Origin: a virus
Virus record (IMG/VR): IMGVR_UViG_3300030109_003907
Coordinates: 1 to 24,884 of that record
Direction: 5' to 3' (one strand)
Length of the DNA: 24,884 bases
Shown: in pieces, positions 17,908 to 23,885 of the stretch
Position numbering within the stretch: position 1 is the first letter of the stretch
Layout: every line of letters begins with the position of its first letter
Made by a program: the position numbers and the translations under genes
The notes under the pieces: generated by a model
Seen by the model: the letters and a program-made list of their open reading frames with translations, nothing else
Database searches by the model: none
Told to the model about the DNA's origin: nothing

Positions 17908-17924
17908 CAATTATAAATATATCG
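17908..17924 (-). promoter_or_regulatory. Candidate promoter for the late tail operon
   Basis: The minus strand reads CGATATATTTATAATTG, 24 bases before the start codon at 17884. It resembles the candidate motifs at 6231-6248 and 3351-3366. On the plus strand the same bases contain TATAAATA (17912-17919), the T4 late-promoter box, so which strand is used cannot be told from sequence. Confidence 0.35.
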
Positions 17925-17943
17925 TAGTTTAAAAACTTTAATA

Positions 17944-17951
17944 TATAAATA
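17944..17951 (+). promoter_or_regulatory. TATAAATA late-promoter-like box for the plus-strand unit
   Basis: An exact match to the T4 late promoter box TATAAATA, recognised in T4 by the gp55 sigma factor; a gp55-like gene is present at 18535-19266. It lies about 45 bases before the leader hairpin and 107 before the plus-strand start codon. The surrounding DNA is almost pure A+T, so chance occurrence is a real possibility. Confidence 0.35.
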
Positions 17952-17995
17952 TATATAAGAATTTATTATTTGTTTACAATATAGTTATTATTAGA

Positions 17996-18038
17996 GGTTA
18001 CTCGGTTACCAAAATTACTGGGTAGCCTATTTTTTTTC
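17996..18038 (+). terminator. Leader hairpin with U-tract (attenuator-like) ahead of the plus-strand gene
   Basis: GGTTACTC (17996-18003) pairs with GGGTAGCC (18020-18027) over eight base pairs including two G-U, with a 16-base loop, and is followed at once by TATTTTTTTTC. This has the form of an intrinsic terminator, yet it lies 20 bases before the ribosome site of the 73-aa gene on the same strand. It could limit read-through into that gene (attenuation), end a short leader RNA, or insulate against plus-strand transcription from the left. GGTTAC occurs twice (17996 and 18004). Confidence 0.5.
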
Positions 18039-18057
18039 TAACTAACGGGAGAAAACC

Positions 18058-18279
18058 ATGAAGGAAATCGTAACAACGGTCAAAGGATACATTGATGACT
18101 TAGCTCATCTATTGTTATCTTTTGTTACCATAGGTGCTATATCTGAAGTTATCTTTGGAAGTGGTATCTTTGGTGTCAATGTTATTGGTAACCTGACATC
18201 CATCATAAACAAGTTTGGCGAATCGGGTTTCGCCGGACTCGTCGCCTTGTTGGTGTTGGTGGGTTTATTTCGAAAGTAG
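18058..18279 (+). CDS. 73-aa two-span membrane protein, the only plus-strand gene (holin candidate)
   Basis: 73 residues with a GGGAG ribosome site eight bases before the ATG and a TAG stop. Layout: a short charged start (MKEIVTTVKGYIDD), a first hydrophobic segment (about 15-45, HLLLSFVTIGAISEVIFG), a loop NKFGESGFAG, and a second span (about 57-70) ending in FRK. Size, two spans and basic tail fit small class II holins, but that class is defined loosely; a different membrane role cannot be excluded. It has its own leader hairpin and terminator and runs opposite to every neighbour, so it is probably controlled separately, as expected of a gene whose timing matters. Confidence 0.75.
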   Translation: MKEIVTTVKGYIDDLAHLLLSFVTIGAISEVIFGSGIFGVNVIGNLTSIINKFGESGFAGLVALLVLVGLFRK

Positions 18280-18292
18280 GAGCGAAATAGTA

Positions 18293-18314
18293 CAATAGTA
18301 TTCCTACACTATTG
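18293..18314. other. Inverted repeat downstream of the 73-aa gene
   Basis: CAATAGT (18293-18299) and ACTATTG (18308-18314) form a seven-pair stem with an eight-base loop, 14 bases after the stop codon and just before the terminator at 18322. There is no U-tract after it. It may protect the 3' end of the transcript; otherwise no role is evident. Confidence 0.4.
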
Positions 18315-18321
18315 GACACTT

Positions 18322-18352
18322 AAAAAGGGAAGTGTTATGCTTCCCTTTTTTT
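18322..18352. terminator. Bidirectional intrinsic terminator between convergent units
   Basis: AAAAAGGGAAG (18322-18332) pairs perfectly with CTTCCCTTTTT (18340-18350) around a seven-base loop; the T-run continues to 18352 on the plus strand, and the A-run gives a U-tract on the minus strand. It closes the plus-strand 73-aa gene and, from the other side, the minus-strand operon that ends in the two tRNAs. This is the clearest terminator in the window. Confidence 0.88.
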
Positions 18353-18357
18353 GTTTG

Positions 18358-18430
18358 AGCCAGAGATAGGATTCGAACCTACGACCTAGTGATTACAAAT
18401 CACTTGCTCTACCAACTGAGCTACTCTGGC
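18358..18430 (-). tRNA. tRNA-Thr (anticodon TGT)
   Basis: A complete 73-base cloverleaf: acceptor GCCAGAG/CTCTGGC, D-stem GCTC/GAGC, anticodon stem AGTGA/TCACT with loop TTTGTAA (anticodon TGT at 18395-18397), T-arm with TTCGAAT, and discriminator T. CCA is not encoded. It reads ACA, which is frequent in an AT-rich phage with Thr-rich structural proteins. It is the last gene before the shared terminator and lies six bases after the selenocysteine-type tRNA, so both are probably processed from the transcript of the sigma-factor operon. Confidence 0.93.
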
Positions 18431-18436
18431 TTATAG

Positions 18437-18529
18437 CGGCGACGGATAGGAATCGAACCTACCTGTAGTATCAACTACTACACTACGGTGTTGAAGACCG
18501 AGGAGAGCACCAGCTACTCAATCGTCGCC
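18437..18529 (-). tRNA. selC: Selenocysteine-type tRNA (anticodon TCA), UGA-decoding
   Basis: 93 bases with anticodon TCA at 18492-18494 in loop CTTCAAC. Sec-type features: the 3' strand between T-loop and discriminator is 13 bases (CCTATCCGTCGCC) instead of the normal 12; the D-arm can form six pairs (GAG and AGC with GCT and CTC, one bulged T) closed by a four-base loop TGGT; a long variable arm GTAGTA/TACTAC; G73 discriminator; and G1-C72. The acceptor GGCGACG/CGTCGCC has seven pairs, and a six-pair T-stem gives a 13-pair coaxial stack. The anticodon stem is weak (four pairs). The alternative is a serine- or leucine-type opal suppressor, which would normally keep 12 bases and a short D-stem. 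CCA is not encoded. Confidence 0.72.
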
Positions 18530-18534
18530 ATAAA

Positions 18535-19266
18535 TTAAAATATCGAACCAGTATTAGAGGTATCAATCTCACCTACTGCAGAAAACTCCTCCATCATATT
18601 GAAGTAATAACGTTTCATTTGATTTATCACTCGTGTAATATGTTGAGTATTAGAACCTGTCATTTCACGAATCATAATATAAAGAGCTTTTTTATTGAAG
18701 TTCTCGATATTTTTTCTACGTCTAAACAATTCTAATACAGCATCAGCTACAAGAATATCTTTTTGTCTACGAAAGATATTAGTAATATTATTGTCCCAAT
18801 ACTCTAACATCTGGTCTACAAACTGAATGTTAAATTCATCAGCTTGCTCTTGTATAGACTCACTCAGAACATTTCGTTTAAAATCTAATACTTTGACTTC
18901 ATCGTGTGTTTTCATCTTTTTGTAATTATTGTTATTATTTAGAATCAAATAATTTTTACCAATTACAGAAAAATATGAGAAAGCTCTACCTTTGTCAGCT
19001 TTATATTTAGGCATCTGCATTACTAAAAAGGATACTACCTCGTGTTTAACTTCTTCAAAAGGATAATCAAAATAGTAAAACTTAAATGTGTGAATTAAGT
19101 TTTCAGCTAATTTATCAAAAGCAGCGGCTATATGTTCACGATAAATTCTATTTCGTATTATGGGACTTGAACATTCATTGTATCTAATGATAGCATTTTG
19201 TACAGGTGTTCCAAAATATACTTTACTTTTTTTACGTCTTTTTTTCTTGACAACTTTAACTGGCAT
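18535..19266 (-). CDS. gp55: Late-transcription sigma factor, T4 gp55-like
   Basis: 243 residues. A very basic start (KKKRRKKSK) is followed by a helical body in which SSPIIRNRIYREHIAAAFDK and the core KGRAFSYFSVIGKNYLI (about 92-108) resemble sigma region 2 as seen in gp55-type factors (core-polymerase binding and promoter opening). The C-terminal half is helical with RREMTGSNTQHITRV-like DNA-binding character (about 205-222, IREMTGSNTQHITRVINQM). In T4, gp55 directs RNA polymerase to TATAAATA late promoters together with the sliding clamp; TATAAATA boxes occur at 17912 and 17944. The start overlaps the preceding gene by 11 bases. T4 gp55 is shorter (about 185 residues); the extra length here is at both ends. 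Confidence 0.65.
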   Translation of the reverse strand: MPVKVVKKKRRKKSKVYFGTPVQNAIIRYNECSSPIIRNRIYREHIAAAFDKLAENLIHTFKFYYFDYPFEEVKHEVVSFLVMQMPKYKADKGRAFSYFSVIGKNYLILNNNNNYKKMKTHDEVKVLDFKRNVLSESIQEQADEFNIQFVDQMLEYWDNNITNIFRRQKDILVADAVLELFRRRKNIENFNKKALYIMIREMTGSNTQHITRVINQMKRYYFNMMEEFSAVGEIDTSNTGSIF

Positions 19267-19516
19267 TTACATCTTCTCCTTTAAAACTTTCTAATTGTTT
19301 TATGGTTCCTTTGATAGCCTCAAATATACTACCAATCTCATCATCAGATTCAAAGTGTCCTGTTGAATCAATTTCTTTTAAGTCGGTATCTACTTGCTGT
19401 ATTACTTGTGTAAAATCTTCTACCCAAGTTTCGAGAAATTCTGTTTTTCTAAATAAGTTCCAAATAACATATCCCTCAATAACGACTAATAATCCTAATA
19501 CTATTTCTATTATCAT
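19256..19516 (-). CDS. 86-aa membrane-anchored acidic protein, unknown
   Basis: 86 residues: an N-terminal membrane span (MIIEIVLGLLVVIEGYVIW), then a cytoplasmic-looking helical, acidic part (KTEFLETWVEDFTQVIQQVD, GHFESDDEIGSIFEAIK). A similar arrangement, one span followed by an F-E-x-D-D-E-x-G motif, recurs in phage genes of unknown role that I have seen near gp55 or exonuclease genes. It is coupled to both neighbours (TAATG upstream, 11-base overlap downstream). A function cannot be given. Confidence 0.68.
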   Translation of the reverse strand: MIIEIVLGLLVVIEGYVIWNLFRKTEFLETWVEDFTQVIQQVDTDLKEIDSTGHFESDDEIGSIFEAIKGTIKQLESFKGEDVNAS

Positions 19517-20334
19517 TATTTATCTCCGAATAATTCGTTAAACAAATCTTTGGACTTTTCTGATAAAATATCAGGAGTTTCTGATTTAGTGATAGCCTCT
19601 TTGATTGTGTTTACTGATTTTTGTTCTTGTTCTTCACGTTCTTTTTTGAGTTCAGGATTAAGAATCTCACTATAATTAATATCAGAATCTTTACTGAACA
19701 TATAACGTTCTTTTTCTAATCTTGTGGCCATCATATCAGCTTGATGTAGTATTAAAGGTAAATTTGTTTTAAGATTTTTACCCTCACCGAATCCCATCAA
19801 GTATCCTTTATTAGCATCTTCATACATTCCATCAGTCAATCGTAGAGCTAAATATTCGATTTGATTCATTTTAATATCAAACTGAGTTAGTAACCAAACA
19901 GCTCTGTCTGTAACGGTCATATAATGTAGTTTGTCATTATACTCGTACATTTTGCCTTGATTGATTCTATGCCACTCAGACTCGTTAGGTACATAGTAAT
20001 CTTCTTTCATATCACCTAACTTACCTAAGTCGTGATGAAGAGCACAGAAGATAACATTTTCAAGAGTGTATTCGTCTGTATGAGCTCCCATCTCTTTCCA
20101 CATCTCATATATTTTTTGAGAACATTCTGTAATGTTAAGAATATGGTCAACATAACCTCCAGGTATCGCATTGTGATAATACACAACACCACTAGCAGGA
20201 GCGAACATAGCTCTATCTTTAAAGTAATCATACATTTTCAAGAGATTTTCTTTTCGTTCTCCTTCAAAGGTATCTTCTATTATACCGATTAGTTTGTCCC
20301 AATTTTCTTGTATTTGTTCTGCTGTAAATTGCAT
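19516..20334 (-). CDS. HD-domain phosphohydrolase
   Basis: 272 residues with the HD superfamily metal-binding set: H64 in GGYVDHILNI, the HD pair H101-D102 in CALHHDLGKLGD, and D200 in LILHQADMMATRLE. Such enzymes hydrolyse phosphate bonds in nucleotides or signalling nucleotides with divalent metal. The C-terminal 60 residues are charged and probably disordered or helical. AGGAG lies six bases ahead of the ATG, ten bases after dpdA. Lying between a DNA-base transglycosylase and the late sigma factor, a role in nucleotide pools during infection is plausible, but the substrate cannot be read from the sequence. Confidence 0.82.
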   Translation of the reverse strand: MQFTAEQIQENWDKLIGIIEDTFEGERKENLLKMYDYFKDRAMFAPASGVVYYHNAIPGGYVDHILNITECSQKIYEMWKEMGAHTDEYTLENVIFCALHHDLGKLGDMKEDYYVPNESEWHRINQGKMYEYNDKLHYMTVTDRAVWLLTQFDIKMNQIEYLALRLTDGMYEDANKGYLMGFGEGKNLKTNLPLILHQADMMATRLEKERYMFSKDSDINYSEILNPELKKEREEQEQKSVNTIKEAITKSETPDILSEKSKDLFNELFGDK

Positions 20335-20343
20335 TTTTTCTCC

Positions 20344-21546
20344 TTAAAAGAAATTGTGTGTTGAATTTGTAGGTTGTTTTTTAGTATTACTCATTTTCAT
20401 ATAAAGTTGTTTATATGATTCGAATACTCTTGATGGGTCTTCACTCTTGACCATATCATCAATGGACCTCAATACTTTATATACTTCACTATCTACTGCT
20501 TGTTCCAATATATAATCGTGTCCATAAATTAGTTCAGTTACCATTCTGATAGCATCTTTAAATACATAAAAGTTATGTAATCTCATACCCATAGTACATT
20601 GTGTATTCCAATCAGCTACATCTTTCCAAGAAACAAGTCCTCTAAGTACATCATCAAAAGCAGTCATACGAGGCCAATCTTGATTAGGTGTTTCTCTAAA
20701 CCACTCTATAATGTCTGGATTGTGTTTTTCACTCGGAAAGTTGATTGATTCAAATGTACCTTTCTTTATACTAAATCGTGTGTAATATGTACCAAAAACG
20801 ACAGCTCTGTCAGGAGACGAACTATCAGTCGTTACAACAATATTGGAACCAATATCCTCAAGTGATTTCTGTAATTGAATCAACATCAAGAAGTCTCTGA
20901 TTTTAGAAGTACCAAGAATGTGAAAGTATTCATTACGAGGATTTAAGTGTTCTTTACCTTGAAGTAGAGCATGGACACCTGACATAAAACGATAAAGACT
21001 ACCACCAGCACCTCCGATACCCCAACCATTGAAATCAAAATCTTTGACTTGGTCATACCAGTGTTTGTAAGTGTGTTCGTCATCACCTTGTACTACGTTT
21101 AAGAACTTTGTAGAACCATCTTGTTTTGATTGAAAGTATTTGAAATTGTCAATACTAACATCTAAACATTCGTGAAACTTACCTTCGTTCTTTAAACGAG
21201 GAGGTAAATCTAAGTTCATCGCCACATCAGTATTTTCTGATAACCAGTTGAAGATTTTATCTCTATATTTTAAATCCCATTTGAGAGCTCCAGATGCGAA
21301 CTGAAATCCTCCTGAATCACCCATAACAAGATTTCTATCAGTAAGTCCCATTTTGTTTTTGTAATCTTTTACTGACATATGCGCTCCCGCTGTAATCAAT
21401 AATTGATTGTGTTGAAACTCTTCAGGATATTCTTCACTATAAAATCGTATCGTCATATCATTTCTGAAACGATGGTCTTTTACAAAGTTAGAACCCATCT
21501 CACCAGCTGAGAATGAAGGAAAATAAATAAAATTAGTTTTAATCAC
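20344..21546 (-). CDS. dpdA: DpdA-type (DNA) guanine transglycosylase, TGT superfamily
   Basis: 400 residues, starting at GTG (21544-21546), which overlaps the stop of the glycosyltransferase gene by eight bases. TGT-fold motifs: GDSGGFQ (76-82) with the substrate-binding Asp77; NLDLP (111-115); VVQGDD (151-156); GWGIGGAGGSL (174-184), matching the G-G-x-A-V-G loop of TGT; FHILG (208-212); and TTDSSSP (239-245), whose Asp241 sits where TGTs have the nucleophile. The C-terminal zinc site of tRNA TGTs is not intact: one Cys, then HNFY. This pattern fits phage DpdA enzymes, which swap guanine in DNA for a 7-deazaguanine, rather than tRNA-modifying Tgt. FolE, QueE and a QueD-like protein in the same operon would supply the base precursor. 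Confidence 0.78.
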   Translation of the reverse strand: MIKTNFIYFPSFSAGEMGSNFVKDHRFRNDMTIRFYSEEYPEEFQHNQLLITAGAHMSVKDYKNKMGLTDRNLVMGDSGGFQFASGALKWDLKYRDKIFNWLSENTDVAMNLDLPPRLKNEGKFHECLDVSIDNFKYFQSKQDGSTKFLNVVQGDDEHTYKHWYDQVKDFDFNGWGIGGAGGSLYRFMSGVHALLQGKEHLNPRNEYFHILGTSKIRDFLMLIQLQKSLEDIGSNIVVTTDSSSPDRAVVFGTYYTRFSIKKGTFESINFPSEKHNPDIIEWFRETPNQDWPRMTAFDDVLRGLVSWKDVADWNTQCTMGMRLHNFYVFKDAIRMVTELIYGHDYILEQAVDSEVYKVLRSIDDMVKSEDPSRVFESYKQLYMKMSNTKKQPTNSTHNFF

Positions 21547-22519
21547 GGAACCACCTTTCCATAGCTTCTTGATAATCTCTAACGTGTAATGGAGCTAATA
21601 AGTTACCTTTCAAAGCCATATTAACTTTATCACAAGCAGTATCGAAAGTATCATACAAATATTGTTCACTATAAAACTCAGGATAAACCAATCTGTTAGG
21701 AACAACAGGAACACAACCTAGATAAACAGCTTCAGCAATACTGAATCCAAAGTTTTCTTGTAGAGCAAAACTTACTACAACTTTAGCTCTACTCAACAAA
21801 TCATAATACTCATCTTTTGAAAAGTTATGTTCAAGAGTATTGATGAACTGAGTACTACCTATAACATCACCTAATCTATCTTCCATTTGTTTAAATAACC
21901 AAGGTTGTTTTTCATCTACATTTCTACCTGAGAATACTACTATATCTTCTTTAGGTTTCTTTTCAACTTTATCAAGATTTTCTGTATCTAAAGGAAATCC
22001 AGTTACAACTAACTTGTCAGGATTTATCAATCGTTTTTTAATAATATCATTTTTTATAAAATCACTACCACAATAAATTTCGTCAGCAATATCAAACAAA
22101 GTATCTTCAAAGTTTTTAGCCCATCGTTCCATATCTCTCACAAAATCAGTATCAGTAAAACTACCAGCGTGAATAAGTCCTCTTAACTTTACATCTTTCT
22201 TAGCAAAGTAATTCATATAAGCTATACTTTCGGGAAGTCCTGGATGCCATAAATCAGAACTCCAAATAACATCTCCACTATCAATCACATCTTCACGATA
22301 TAATCTAGCCACTTCTTCAATCTGAGCTGCTTTGAATCTAATTGTAAACTCAGCATCAAGAAAACTTCCTGCCTTCATACTTGTAGGAACAGGAATGTCA
22401 GGATAAACTTTGATACATTCTCTATCTAAGTTATCAAGATAATTTGATATATCTCTGTCCATATGAGTTGTGTATCTTGACTCAATATGTTCAAGAGGTA
22501 AGTAAATTATTTTACCCAT
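21539..22519 (-). CDS. GT-B glycosyltransferase (family 4-like)
   Basis: 326 residues from the ATG at 22517-22519, which has GGAG nine bases upstream and overlaps the previous stop in ATGGGTAA; an in-frame ATG ten codons earlier is less well placed. A Rossmann-like C-terminal domain carries VVFSGRNVDEKQPWLF (donor-binding start) and ENFGFSIAEAVYLGCVPVVP (about 255-274), the E-x7-E motif of retaining family 4 glycosyltransferases. The N-terminal domain has IWSSDLWHPGLPESIAYMNY and GLIHAGSFTD. No membrane span. It lies between the QueD-like gene and dpdA with overlaps on both sides, so its target may be phage DNA; glycosylation of a protein or surface glycan is the alternative. Confidence 0.8.
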   Translation of the reverse strand: MGKIIYLPLEHIESRYTTHMDRDISNYLDNLDRECIKVYPDIPVPTSMKAGSFLDAEFTIRFKAAQIEEVARLYREDVIDSGDVIWSSDLWHPGLPESIAYMNYFAKKDVKLRGLIHAGSFTDTDFVRDMERWAKNFEDTLFDIADEIYCGSDFIKNDIIKKRLINPDKLVVTGFPLDTENLDKVEKKPKEDIVVFSGRNVDEKQPWLFKQMEDRLGDVIGSTQFINTLEHNFSKDEYYDLLSRAKVVVSFALQENFGFSIAEAVYLGCVPVVPNRLVYPEFYSEQYLYDTFDTACDKVNMALKGNLLAPLHVRDYQEAMERWFRD

Positions 22520-22859
22520 AGATTTCAGCTCCATTCTCGTTATCTTCAAATACTGAACAATACACTAAATCAAATTCTTCTAACAATTCTTTAGCCAACA
22601 TCTCACAAGACTTTGCCTTGAAGTTACAACAATCATATTGTTCATCATAGTATTTATCTTCTAAATACTTTTTGACCTTTCTTTTAAACACGATAAACTC
22701 TACATCTCTGTCATCGTGAAAAACTTCTTTTTTAACTTCGATATGAAACATATGCCTATGAACTGATTCAAGGTATACCATTGTGGGTTCATATTTACTT
22801 GCTTCTGACCACCAGTGTAGTCCTTCAACTTGTAGTCTACATATTATATTAGTTTTCAT
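22512..22859 (-). CDS. QueD-like (6-pyruvoyl-tetrahydropterin synthase-fold) protein
   Basis: 115 residues. The layout fits the QueD/PTPS fold: a first strand ending in GLHWW (His15), then HRHMFHIEV (His34, His36), giving the H...HxH zinc set; ENGAEIY at the end matches the closing strand. QueD converts dihydroneopterin triphosphate to 6-carboxytetrahydropterin, the step between FolE and QueE. However, the catalytic Cys expected between His15 and His34 is missing and a D-H pair is replaced by HDDRDVEFI, so it may be a diverged relative with a different activity. The HRH...HDDRDVEFI signature is one I associate with many phage proteins of unassigned role. Overlaps both neighbours. Confidence 0.5.
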   Translation of the reverse strand: MKTNIICRLQVEGLHWWSEASKYEPTMVYLESVHRHMFHIEVKKEVFHDDRDVEFIVFKRKVKKYLEDKYYDEQYDCCNFKAKSCEMLAKELLEEFDLVYCSVFEDNENGAEIYG

Positions 22860-23262
22860 TTAAATAGTCCTGTATTTCTTCTGAATCTTTAGTTTCCCAA
22901 GGATAAACAATCCATTTATCTCGTTTATCAATTAATGCTAAATCTGGTTTAACAATACTTTGTTCGTGTTCGTGAATTGTTACATAAAAACTTTTCTCTG
23001 ATTTAGGGTGATTTTTATATTTTTTTAATGTATTACCCGTGTCAGCTATATCATCAATTATTACAACGTTTTCATTTACGTCATCAAATCTATCAATATA
23101 TGGAATATCCATTTTATGACTTAATAATATAGCTAACAACGCTCCGCCTCTAGGTATACCATAAACACCTTCAAAAACTTTACCTCTATCTTCATCTTTT
23201 AGATAAAACGCTATATCTGTGATACACTCATCAATTAACTCCCAACTTATAAATTCTTTCAT
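22849..23262 (-). CDS. Phosphoribosyltransferase (type I)
   Basis: 137 residues with the PRPP-binding loop VVIIDDIADTGNTL (66-79) and the upstream GIPRGGALLA (35-44). Near the C-terminus DKWIVYPWE resembles the W-x-x-x-P-W-(D/E) of xanthine/guanine phosphoribosyltransferases (Gpt group), which add ribose phosphate to a purine base. It starts inside the end of folE (ATGA) with AAGGGA six bases before and overlaps the QueD-like gene by 11 bases. In this operon it could salvage guanine, or a deazapurine, into a nucleotide; the substrate is not determinable here. Short for a Gpt (usually about 150). Confidence 0.78.
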   Translation of the reverse strand: MKEFISWELIDECITDIAFYLKDEDRGKVFEGVYGIPRGGALLAILLSHKMDIPYIDRFDDVNENVVIIDDIADTGNTLKKYKNHPKSEKSFYVTIHEHEQSIVKPDLALIDKRDKWIVYPWETKDSEEIQDYLNEN

Positions 23263-23885
23263 TTTAAATCCCTTATAAAGTTATAAAATTCTTCTCGTGA
23301 ATGACTATCATAATTCATAAACTCACCACTCAACTTAGATGTTTTCATAGTAGAATTATGTTTGATACCACGTACACAAGCACACATATGGTCAGCCTCG
23401 ACAGATACAGCAACACCAATGTTTTCTTCACACACATCGTGAATGTGGTCGTGTACCTGCATTGTTAAGTTCTCTTGTACTTGAGGTCGTCTAGCATAAA
23501 AATCAACAATACGATTGAGTTTACTAAGTCCAATCACTTTACCCTCAGGTGTAGGTAGATAAGCCACGTGAGCATGTCCTACGAAAGGTAAATGATGATG
23601 TGAACAAAATGAATGTAATTTAATATTACCTTGAAACACAATACCATCATAACCATCTACATTATCAAATGCTGTTATCTTAGGTGATTCATTATAAACA
23701 CCTGAAGCTAAATCATTGACAAAAGCTTTAGCCACTCTGATAGGAGTTTCAGAAGAGTTAGGGTCTTCACTCCAATCGAATCCAAGAGCTGTCATATAAT
23801 TACCATAATGTTCAGCAGCTTGTTCAATCATCTTTAGTTTTTCTTGTTCTGTCAACGGATTGTTTCCGTTAGCATGTTTCAACAT
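23259..23885 (-). CDS. folE: GTP cyclohydrolase I
   Basis: 208 residues, close to the usual bacterial length. The zinc ligands are all present: C94 and H97 in FCSHHHLPF, and C168 in DHMCACVRGI. Other family blocks are VAYLP, GKVIGLSKLNRIVDFYARRP and QVQENLT. The enzyme turns GTP into dihydroneopterin triphosphate, the entry to both folate/biopterin and 7-deazaguanine (queuosine, preQ0) synthesis. With queE and dpdA in the operon the deazaguanine route is the likely purpose. Starts at ATG with AAGGA nine bases upstream, inside the end of the previous gene (17-base overlap). The stop is TGA, one of only two in the window, overlapping the next ATG. Confidence 0.95.
   Translation of the reverse strand: MLKHANGNNPLTEQEKLKMIEQAAEHYGNYMTALGFDWSEDPNSSETPIRVAKAFVNDLASGVYNESPKITAFDNVDGYDGIVFQGNIKLHSFCSHHHLPFVGHAHVAYLPTPEGKVIGLSKLNRIVDFYARRPQVQENLTMQVHDHIHDVCEENIGVAVSVEADHMCACVRGIKHNSTMKTSKLSGEFMNYDSHSREEFYNFIRDLK

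Noticed and set aside
17940-17995. AT-rich stretch as a possible replication origin.
   Set aside because: Short, without iterons or a replication gene nearby; promoter and leader functions explain it better.
18437-18529. Genome-wide UGA recoding as in some crAss-like phages, with this tRNA as suppressor.
   Set aside because: Late genes are uninterrupted without needing UGA as sense, and folE and queE stop at UGA at their family ends.
20344-21546. Ordinary tRNA-guanine transglycosylase (Tgt) acting on queuosine tRNAs.
   Set aside because: Zinc-binding Cys cluster of tRNA Tgt is not intact and the loop motifs are nearer the phage DpdA pattern; kept as an alternative in the entry rather than as the call.
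22520-22549. Ten-codon longer N-terminus for the glycosyltransferase.
   Set aside because: The extension lies within the previous gene and lacks a good ribosome site; the inner ATG has GGAG at proper distance.
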